Source of the DNA: PALSA-610 sp038239145
Lineage (GTDB): Bacteria; Actinomycetota; Acidimicrobiia; IMCC26256; PALSA-610
Length of the DNA stretch: 64,000 nucleotides
NCBI GenBank assembly: GCA_038239145.1
Contig: JBBSFB010000008.1
Location: 42,417-106,416, forward strand
Direction of reading: 5' to 3'
Position numbers and translations under genes: made by a program. The notes under the pieces were generated by a model. That model saw only the letters and a program-made list of their open reading frames with translations. It searched no databases and had not been told where the DNA came from. Shown here piece by piece: positions 25,582 through 31,730 of this stretch. Every line of letters begins with the position of its first letter. The stretch's first letter is position 1.

Positions 25582-27072
25582 ATGCGCCGTCACACACTCT
25601 GGTTCCGCGCGGTGGCATGCAGCGTGTTGGCCGTTGCGTCGGGTGCTTTCGCGTCCGTCGTCGCCGCCCACCCCGCCGCGGCCGCTGCACCCACGCACGA
25701 CAGCGAGGTCTACGCGTTCGGGAGCGCGACCTTCCATGGTTCGACGCAGAACCTCACGCTGGCGCACCCGATCGTCGCCATCGCGAACACGGCCGACGGC
25801 AAGGGCTACTGGGAGGTCGCCTCCGACGGGGGCATCTTCTCGTTCAACGCCCCCTTCTACGGCGCGCTCGCCGGTTGGCCGATCGCGCAGCCGGTGGTGG
25901 GCCTGACCGCCACGCCGTCCGGCAAGGGGTACTGGATCGTCACCGGCGACGGTGGGGTCTACCCGTTCGGCGATGCCAAGGGCTACGGCTCGCTCGCGGG
26001 CCAGCACCTCAACGCGCCGATCAAGGCGTTGATCGCCGGGCCCGGGGGCAAGGGTTACTACCTCTACGCGGCCGATGGTGGCGTGTTCTCCTACGGCACC
26101 GCGCGCTTCCACGGCTCGACCGGCGCGATGACCCTGACCGCACCCGTCGTGGGAATGGCATCGACGCCGAGCGGCAACGGCTATTGGTTGGTCGCGACCG
26201 ACGGCGGCATCTTCTCCTTTGGTGACGCACACTTCTACGGCTCGACCGGCGCGATGCGCCTGAACGCACCGGTTGTCGGCATGGCCCGCGACGGCGCTGG
26301 GAACGGCTACTGGTTGGCGGGCTCCGACGGCGGCGTGTTCACGTTCGGGCACGCAAGCTTCAAGGGCAGCGCCACCGGACTCGTCCCCGGTAACCGCCAC
26401 ATGATCCAGCTCGTGGGCATGCCCGACGGCAACGGCTACCGGATGCTGGCGCAGACCAACGTCCCGCAGATCAGCCAGATGAGCGCAGGCGCGACCGGTC
26501 CCGCAGTGGCCGAGGTCCAGGCCCGGCTGCTCGGTCTGGGCTACTGGATGCCGAGCGCCAACGGCGTGTTCAACGACGACATGCAGCAGGCGGTCTACGC
26601 GTTCCAAAAGGCGAACGGCCTGCCTCGGACCGGGGCGGTCGACGGGCCGACCCAGAGCGCGTTCGCGAGCGCGGCTCGTCCGCACGCCCGCTCTGCGACG
26701 GGCTCGATGATCGAGATCGACAAGACCCGCCAGATCATCATGGTGGTGCAGAACGGTTTCGTGCAGTACACGTTCAACACGTCGACCGGATCCGACCACC
26801 CGTACAACCTCGACGGGGTGCGCTACACCGCGCACACACCCGAGGGTGTGTTCCAGGTCATCCGTCAGGTCGACGGTCCCGACCACGGGCCGCTCGGAGT
26901 CTTGTTCCGGCCGAAGTACTTCACCTGGTCCGGGATCGCGGTGCACGGCTACACGGACGTGCCGCCGTTCCCGGCGTCGCACGGCTGTACCCGGGTGTCG
27001 AACAACGCGATCAACTTCATCTGGGCCGCGAACATCCTGCCGATCGGCATGACGGTCTGGGTCTACATCTAA
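25582..27072 (+). CDS. Secreted L,D-transpeptidase with GYW/DGG repeats and a peptidoglycan-binding domain
   Basis: 496 residues. Signal peptide (1-36, ending AHPAAAAA); then about five repeats of 40-45 residues (GKGYWEVASDGGIFSFNAPFYG type) to about residue 300, which probably form a beta-propeller-like or stacked-sheet domain; a PG_binding_1 helix bundle (PAVAEVQARLLGLGYW, about 310-370); and a YkuD domain whose active site is H467-G-C469-T-R in PASHGCTRVSNN. YkuD enzymes make 3-3 crosslinks or attach proteins to meso-DAP, which fits the MurE prediction. The role of the repeats is unknown; they may bind wall sugars. Confidence 0.9.
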   Translation: MRRHTLWFRAVACSVLAVASGAFASVVAAHPAAAAAPTHDSEVYAFGSATFHGSTQNLTLAHPIVAIANTADGKGYWEVASDGGIFSFNAPFYGALAGWPIAQPVVGLTATPSGKGYWIVTGDGGVYPFGDAKGYGSLAGQHLNAPIKALIAGPGGKGYYLYAADGGVFSYGTARFHGSTGAMTLTAPVVGMASTPSGNGYWLVATDGGIFSFGDAHFYGSTGAMRLNAPVVGMARDGAGNGYWLAGSDGGVFTFGHASFKGSATGLVPGNRHMIQLVGMPDGNGYRMLAQTNVPQISQMSAGATGPAVAEVQARLLGLGYWMPSANGVFNDDMQQAVYAFQKANGLPRTGAVDGPTQSAFASAARPHARSATGSMIEIDKTRQIIMVVQNGFVQYTFNTSTGSDHPYNLDGVRYTAHTPEGVFQVIRQVDGPDHGPLGVLFRPKYFTWSGIAVHGYTDVPPFPASHGCTRVSNNAINFIWAANILPIGMTVWVYI

Positions 27073-27122
27073 CGGCCATCGTCCAGGCGACTCCCGGCGG
27101 CGTCGTTCCCCGCGGGGTCGTC

Positions 27123-27395
27123 GTGCACGTCCACGTGTTGCCCCGGAGCGGACGGGACGAGATCGTCGGTCGGCACGGCGACGCCTTGAAGATCCGGGTC
27201 GCGGCCCCGCCCGTCGAGGGTCGTGCCACCGAGGCCGCGCGCCTCGCCCTCGCCGGTGCGCTCGGCGTCCCGACGACGGCGGTGACCGTGGTCGCAGGGG
27301 AGCGTTCCCGGCTCAAGCGTTTACTCGTCACGGGCTTGGAGCCGGGTGAGGTCGAGCGGCGCTTGGCCCCCTTCCTCGCTCCGGCCCCGGGGTGA
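27123..27395 (+). CDS. yggU: DUF167 (YggU-family) protein
   Basis: 90 residues from GTG 27123. The fold core VLPRSGRDEIVGRHGDALKIRV and APPVEGRATEAARLALAGALG is the DUF167 signature (N-x-A-x-E region here G-R-A-T-E). The family is small, widespread and of unknown biochemical function. No clear ribosome-binding site; an upstream start is possible. It is followed by a 143-base gap before the DksA-like gene. Confidence 0.82.
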   Translation: MHVHVLPRSGRDEIVGRHGDALKIRVAAPPVEGRATEAARLALAGALGVPTTAVTVVAGERSRLKRLLVTGLEPGEVERRLAPFLAPAPG

Positions 27396-27538
27396 CCGGA
27401 CGCGCGTTCGCCGACCGCTACACTCCGGCGCCTTCCGGGGCCGTCGCCCGGAATTCGGGCCGGGAGCCCCGATCGGAACGCAATCGGTCCGGATCCCAGG
27501 TCCGGGCCACGAGCCAACGAGTAGTAGGTCAGGTCAAC

Positions 27539-28495
27539 ATGGCCCAAGCGTCCAAGAAGATCGCGACCTCGAAGGTCGGTGCCAAGAAAGCGATCTCGAA
27601 GGCGGGGACCGCCAAGGCCGGAGTGCCGAAGGTCGGGTCGAAGAGTGCGCCTGCGCCCAAGGCGCCAGCAGTGAAGAAGAAGTCGCCATCGGCGCGGGTG
27701 GCGGCTGCGGGCGCGAAGAAGTCGAACGCGACGAAGACCGTGGTCAAAAAGCCTGCCGCGAGCGCGAGCGCGAGCGCGGGCACGAAGGCGACGTCGACCC
27801 AGAAGGTGGCTGCGAAGAAACCGGTCGCGAAGAAACCGGTCGCGAAGAAACCGGCCGCGAAGAAACCGGCCGCGAAGAAGGCGACCGCCGCGAAGAAGGC
27901 GACCGCCGCGAAGACGGCCTCGACCGCGGCCAAGAGGGCCGCGCCGACGAAGGTCGCGCCCGCGAAAAAAGTCAAAGCTTCGAAGCCTGAGGTCAAGAAA
28001 ACGTCCGCGCCGCCGACAAAGGCCCCGATGAAGGTCGCAGACAAGCCCACTCCCGCTCCGAAGGCCGCGCCGAAGCCGGCGCCTGTCAAAAAGGAGCCGC
28101 CGCCCAAGAAGCTTCCGCCGCCGCTCGCGCAGAGCACGCTCGACAAGCTGCGGGAACTGCTCGACGAGGAACGGGCGAGTCACGCCCGCCAGGCCGAGCA
28201 GCTGGAGGCGTCGGCCGAACAGCTCGCCTCCGACCGTGAGCAGGGTGACACGCAGTTCGACGAGGAGTCGGGCGAGGGTGACGCGACGAGCGTCGAGCGC
28301 GAGCGCGACCTGTCGTTGTCGGCCACCGCCCGTCAGACCGTCGACGACATCGACCGCGCGCTCCAGCGCATCCCCACCGGGATGTACGGCGTGTGCATCA
28401 CATGTCTCGATCGCATTCCCGTCGCCCGGCTCGAGGTCATCCCCTGGGCGGAGCAGTGCGTGAAGTGCAAGGCCCGTGGCGAACGGCGTCGCTGA
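27539..28495 (+). CDS. DksA/TraR zinc-finger protein with a histone-H1-like Lys/Ala/Pro tail
   Basis: 318 residues. Residues 1-195 are almost only Lys, Ala, Pro, Thr and Val, with AAKKP-type pentapeptide repeats like the tails of histone H1 or mycobacterial HupB. From about residue 200 a helical coiled-coil part (STLDKLRELLDEERASHARQAEQ) leads to the DksA/TraR finger with CITC and CVKC pairs in GMYGVCITCLDRIPVARLEVIPWAEQCVKCKARGE. Finger proteins of this family act on RNA polymerase or, in CarD-less contexts, have unknown roles; the tail would bind nucleic acid. ATG 27539 is the first good start; a longer frame begins at 27392. Overlaps lspA by 20 bases. Confidence 0.85.
   Translation: MAQASKKIATSKVGAKKAISKAGTAKAGVPKVGSKSAPAPKAPAVKKKSPSARVAAAGAKKSNATKTVVKKPAASASASAGTKATSTQKVAAKKPVAKKPVAKKPAAKKPAAKKATAAKKATAAKTASTAAKRAAPTKVAPAKKVKASKPEVKKTSAPPTKAPMKVADKPTPAPKAAPKPAPVKKEPPPKKLPPPLAQSTLDKLRELLDEERASHARQAEQLEASAEQLASDREQGDTQFDEESGEGDATSVERERDLSLSATARQTVDDIDRALQRIPTGMYGVCITCLDRIPVARLEVIPWAEQCVKCKARGERRR
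27812..27904 (+). repeat. 15-bp tandem repeats coding for AKKPV/AKKPA units
   Basis: Four units of GCGAAGAAACCGGTC or GCGAAGAAACCGGCC at 27812-27871, then related GCGAAGAAGGCGACC units to 27904. They encode the basic repeats of the DksA-like protein. Confidence 0.85.
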
Positions 28496-28982
28496 GACCC
28501 CCGGTCGCACCCGGTCCCGCACCACATGGGTGATCGCGGCGCTGGTCGCCATCGTCGCGATCGATCAGATCACCAAGTCGTGGGTCGTCGCCTCCTTCGC
28601 GGACGAGCCGAAACACGTCATCGGCAACTTCCTCGTGCTCGAGGTCTCGCGTAACAGCGGGAGCGCGTTCAGTCGATTTCAGGGGTACACACCCGTGTTG
28701 GCGGTCCTCGCGATCGTGATCGCCGTCTTCGTGGCGCGGGCCGTCCGCCAGGCGACCGACCGCTGGGCGCTCATCGGGTTGGTGCTGGTGTTGGGTGGCG
28801 CGCTCGGAAACCTGGGTGACCGCCTCGCCCGTTCCCCGGGATTCCTGCGGGGGCACGTCGTCGACTTCATCGCGGTCGGATGGTGGCCCGTGTTCAATGT
28901 CGCCGACTCGTGCATCACGATCGGCGCGATCGTCTTGATCGCCCGCACGCTTTTCGCGCCCGCGCCGACGCGGGCCCCGTGA
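28476..28982 (+). CDS. lspA: Lipoprotein signal peptidase (signal peptidase II)
   Basis: 168 residues, four transmembrane helices. Conserved blocks: VAIDQITKSWV, RNSGSAFSRFQ, GALGNLGDRL with the first catalytic Asp, VVDFIAV, and FNVADSCITIG with the second catalytic Asp. The enzyme cleaves diacylated prolipoproteins; a substrate in this window is the DUF3048 lipoprotein. GTG 28476 overlaps the end of the DksA-like gene, and its stop overlaps rluD as GTGA. Confidence 0.96.
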   Translation: MANGVAETPGRTRSRTTWVIAALVAIVAIDQITKSWVVASFADEPKHVIGNFLVLEVSRNSGSAFSRFQGYTPVLAVLAIVIAVFVARAVRQATDRWALIGLVLVLGGALGNLGDRLARSPGFLRGHVVDFIAVGWWPVFNVADSCITIGAIVLIARTLFAPAPTRAP

Positions 28983-29905
28983 TCGACGGTCCGATCCCGA
29001 TCCCGGCCGCGCTCGAAGGCGACCGGGTCGACCGGGCGTTGTCGTTCATCACCGGGTGGCCGCGCGCCGCAGTTCAGCAATTGATCGACGGCGGCGGGGT
29101 GCTGGTCGACGGCAAGGTGGTGTCGAAGAGTCAGCGGCTGCACGCCGGGGATGTGCTCGAGGTGTTGGAGGAGCCGCCGGTCGAGTCCGATCAGCGCCCG
29201 GAGCCCGATCCTTCGGTCGTGGTCGAGGTGCGGTTCTCCGACGACGACGTCGCGGTCGTCGCCAAGCCGGCCGGTCTCGTCGTGCATCCGGGCGCCGGTC
29301 ATGCGCACGGGACGCTCGTCAACGGATTGTTGGCCCGTTTCCCGGGCATCGAGTCCGTCGGAGACCCCATGCGGCCGGGCATCGTGCACCGGCTCGATCG
29401 CGATACCAGTGGGCTGCTCGCGATCGCGCGCTCGGGGCGCGGTTACGACTCGCTCGTGTCGCAGCTCGCCGGCCGTTCTGTGGAACGCGTCTATGTCGCT
29501 CTCGTCTGGGGTCACTTGTCGTCGCCGCGCGGGAGGATCGACGCTCCCATCGGGCGATCCGGCGCGCGGCGTACCCGTATGGCCGTCCGCAGCGCGGGCA
29601 AAGAGGCGCGCACCGAGTATCAGGTGATCGAGACCTTCGACCTGCCCGAGTGCAGCCTTGTCGAATGCCGGCTCGAGACGGGCCGAACGCATCAGATCCG
29701 GGTGCACCTGTCGGCGATCGGTCATCCGGTCGTGGGCGACGGTACCTACGGAGGCTCGCGCGATCAGATCCCGCTGCCGCGTCCGTTCCTCCACGCGGCC
29801 ACGCTGGGCTTCGAACACCCGGCGACGCGGGAACGCTTGCGCTTCGAGGAGCCGTTACCGCCCGAGTTGAGCCGAGTGCTCGACGACGTGCGCGCCCGGC
29901 GCTGA
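28979..29905 (+). CDS. rluD: RluD-type 23S rRNA pseudouridine synthase
   Basis: 308 residues. N-terminal S4 domain (DRVDRALSFITGWPRAAVQQLIDGGGVLVDG) and the RluA-family catalytic domain with H137-R-L-D140-R-D-T-S-G, where the RLD Asp is the nucleophile. Downstream ETGRTHQIRVHL is also diagnostic. Pairing with lspA in an overlapping unit is the common arrangement. Assignment to RluD rather than RluC rests on the S4 domain and neighbourhood. Confidence 0.92.
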   Translation: MIDGPIPIPAALEGDRVDRALSFITGWPRAAVQQLIDGGGVLVDGKVVSKSQRLHAGDVLEVLEEPPVESDQRPEPDPSVVVEVRFSDDDVAVVAKPAGLVVHPGAGHAHGTLVNGLLARFPGIESVGDPMRPGIVHRLDRDTSGLLAIARSGRGYDSLVSQLAGRSVERVYVALVWGHLSSPRGRIDAPIGRSGARRTRMAVRSAGKEARTEYQVIETFDLPECSLVECRLETGRTHQIRVHLSAIGHPVVGDGTYGGSRDQIPLPRPFLHAATLGFEHPATRERLRFEEPLPPELSRVLDDVRARR

Positions 29906-29916
29906 CGATTGCGAGT

Positions 29917-30336
29917 TCAGGATCTCGCGCCGGGGTGGCCTACCCGAGTGCGGTCGACGAGCTCCGAGAGCGTGACCCGCTCCAGGATGCGGCGTGACTC
30001 GTCGTCGACTCCGACCCAGACCTCTTGCAGGATGCAATGTCCTTCGCAGTGATCGGGGTGCTCGGCCAGGACGATCTGCGGGCCTTCGACGGCCGAGACG
30101 ATGTCGGCGAGCGTGATCTCCGCCGTGGCCCGGGCGAGCACGTAGCCCCCGCCGACGCCCCGCTTGGAGCGCACCAACCCGGCGCCCTTCACCGAGAGCA
30201 GGATCTGCTCCAGGTACGGCTGCGGAAGGTGCGTGCGCTCCGCGATCTCCTTCACGGAGGTCGGACGATCGGTTCCGTGCAGCGCGAGCGACAACAACGC
30301 TCGGGCGGCGTAGTCGCCGCGCGTCGACATCCTCAT
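29917..30336 (-). CDS. Rrf2-family transcriptional regulator
   Basis: 139 residues from ATG 30336 (MRMSTRGDYAARALLSLALH), the normal Rrf2 start; the frame is open further upstream but that part is not family-like. Winged-helix features: SVKEIAERTHLPQPYLEQIL recognition region and RSKRGVGGGYVLAR wing. Only two cysteines occur in the usual cluster loop (DHCEGHC), whereas Fe-S members such as IscR or NsrR have three. It may be a heme-, thiol- or cluster-free type. It converges with rluD and is divergent from the next gene, which it may regulate. Confidence 0.9.
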   Translation of the reverse strand: MRMSTRGDYAARALLSLALHGTDRPTSVKEIAERTHLPQPYLEQILLSVKGAGLVRSKRGVGGGYVLARATAEITLADIVSAVEGPQIVLAEHPDHCEGHCILQEVWVGVDDESRRILERVTLSELVDRTRVGHPGARS

Positions 30337-30397
30337 GCCCCCATCGTCGCGCGCGGGCAGGGCGCCGCGTCGCCCGGACGGCCCCTGGGTCACGCCG

Positions 30398-30403
30398 TAC
30401 GCT
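30398..30403 (+). promoter_or_regulatory. -10 element of the phosphatase gene (leaderless)
   Basis: TACGCT, seven bases before ATG 30411, no ribosome-binding site. It lies between the divergent Rrf2 gene and its neighbour. Confidence 0.45.
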
Positions 30404-30410
30404 GCCGACG

Positions 30411-31529
30411 ATGACCTCTCCACTCGTCGGTTCACTCGCCGGGGCGGTTCGCCCCGACCTCGAGGGTGCGTCGATCGCGGGGCTGATCCCGGCCCTGATG
30501 GGCGCCCGCGATCCGTCGTGGTTGCCGGCGCCGGCGCGGGAGGCCGAGGCGGTTGTGCTGCTCGTCCTCGACGGGTTGGGATGGAACGCCCTGCAGGAAC
30601 ACGCGGCTGTGATGCCCGAGCTCGCGAGCATGGAAGGCGGACCGATCACGACCGTCACCCCCGCGACCACCGCGTCGGCGCTGACGTCGATCGCGACCGG
30701 TCTCGCCCCCGCCCAGCACGGGATCCTCGGCTACCGGATGCTCGTCGGCGGTGCGGTGCTGAACGTCCTGCGGTGGTCGGTGTACGGCGGCGGTCGGGCA
30801 CCGGATCCGTTCGACGTCCAGCGCCACACGGCGTTCCTCGGGCGCGCGGTTCCGGTCGTCACCAAGTCGGAGTTCCGAACGACGGGTTTCACCGAGGCGC
30901 ACCTGCGCGGCGGACGCTTCGTCGGCTGGCATACGACCGCGGCCCTGGTGGAGTTGTGCGTGGCCGAGGTCGAGGCGGGCGAACGCTTCGTCTACTCGTA
31001 CTACCCGGGCGTCGATTCGATCGCGCACGAGTTCGGGCTGCGGGGCCGCGTATGGAAGCGCGAGCTCGGTTCCGCCGACGCGATCGTCGGCGCGCTGCTC
31101 GAAGCGCTTCCGGAGCGGGCCGCGCTCCTCGTGACTGCCGATCACGGGCAGGTGCACCTCGAACGCGACTCGTGGATCGCGATCCCGGAGCTCGGTGCGA
31201 TGACGACCGCGATGGCCGGCGACGGCCGTTTCCGCTATCTCTACGCGCGCAAGGGAGCGGCGCGCGAGTTGGCCGAGGCCGCGCGCGACGAGTTGGGCGA
31301 TCGGGCGTGGGTGTGGTCGCGCGGTGAGCTGCTCGACGAGGGACTGCTCGGGACCGGCGCGACCGGAAGCGTGCCCGGCCGGATCGGTGACGTGGTGCTC
31401 GCGGCGCGCGGTGAGGTCGCGTTCGTCGATCCCGCCCTGCCGAACGAGGTCAAGCTCCTCTCCGGCCACGGCTCGCTGAGCCCCGCCGAGATGCTCGTGC
31501 CGCTCGTCGCCGCCTACGGCCGCCGATGA
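30411..31529 (+). CDS. Alkaline-phosphatase-superfamily (nucleotide pyrophosphatase/phosphodiesterase-like) protein
   Basis: 372 residues, no signal peptide. The metal-site motifs are visible: VVLLVLDGLGWN (first Asp), TTVTPATTASALTSIATGLAP (Thr nucleophile in the AP/NPP position), YYPGVDSIAHEFG and TADHGQ. Family members hydrolyse phosphodiesters or phosphomonoesters; the substrate here is not known. A palindromic element lies just after the stop codon, before dnaE. Confidence 0.85.
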   Translation: MTSPLVGSLAGAVRPDLEGASIAGLIPALMGARDPSWLPAPAREAEAVVLLVLDGLGWNALQEHAAVMPELASMEGGPITTVTPATTASALTSIATGLAPAQHGILGYRMLVGGAVLNVLRWSVYGGGRAPDPFDVQRHTAFLGRAVPVVTKSEFRTTGFTEAHLRGGRFVGWHTTAALVELCVAEVEAGERFVYSYYPGVDSIAHEFGLRGRVWKRELGSADAIVGALLEALPERAALLVTADHGQVHLERDSWIAIPELGAMTTAMAGDGRFRYLYARKGAARELAEAARDELGDRAWVWSRGELLDEGLLGTGATGSVPGRIGDVVLAARGEVAFVDPALPNEVKLLSGHGSLSPAEMLVPLVAAYGRR

Positions 31530-31530
31530 C

Positions 31531-31591
31531 CCACCAACAGTTGTCGGACATGTCCGCACAATGTGCGGAAAACTCCGACAACTGTTGATGG
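31531..31591. repeat. Nested palindromic element between the phosphatase gene and dnaE
   Basis: Outer arms CCACCAACAGTTGTCGGA (31531-31548) and TCCGACAACTGTTGATGG (31574-31591) pair at 17 of 18 positions. Inside are CGGACATGTCCG (31545-31556) and TCCGCACA-A-TGTGCGGA (31553-31569). The right half resembles the complement of 63958-63981 at 21 of 24 bases, so this is a repeat family and may also end transcription. Confidence 0.75.
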
Positions 31592-31648
31592 TTCCTGAGG
31601 TCGGGGCTGAGCCCGATCGGACCCCTGGGCGCGTCGCGGCCGAACCGC

Positions 31649-31654
31649 TAGAAT
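31649..31654 (+). promoter_or_regulatory. -10 element before dnaE
   Basis: TAGAAT (five of six consensus bases). Transcription would start near 31661, directly before a TTG that opens a 22-codon frame. No clear -35. Confidence 0.5.
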
Positions 31655-31661
31655 CACAGGG

Positions 31662-31730
31662 TTGTTATTCGTCCACAGGCCTGTCCACAGGCCCTGGGGA
31701 CGACCGATCAGGGGGCGGAGCACTGTCTGA
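31662..31730 (+). CDS. Possible leaderless 22-codon upstream ORF of dnaE
   Basis: TTG 31662 lies seven bases after TAGAAT, the same spacing as the leaderless genes in this window. The frame runs 22 codons (with a VHRPVHRP repeat) and stops at TGA 31728-31730, which overlaps the first codons of dnaE. It could couple translation into dnaE. It is too short to test by coding statistics. Confidence 0.3.
   Translation: MLFVHRPVHRPWGRPIRGRSTV
31669..31689 (+). promoter_or_regulatory. Two DnaA-box-like sites in the dnaE leader
   Basis: TCGTCCACA (31669-31677) and CTGTCCACA (31681-31689) each match eight of nine bases of the actinobacterial DnaA box TTGTCCACA, in the same orientation and 12 bases apart. 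They lie just downstream of the predicted start site. Confidence 0.4.

Noticed and set aside
27529..28146. Minus-strand frame rich in Phe/Ala/Gly opposite the DksA-like gene
   Set aside because: It is the complement of AAG/GCG-rich codons and has no ribosome-binding site; the plus strand has a real zinc-finger domain.
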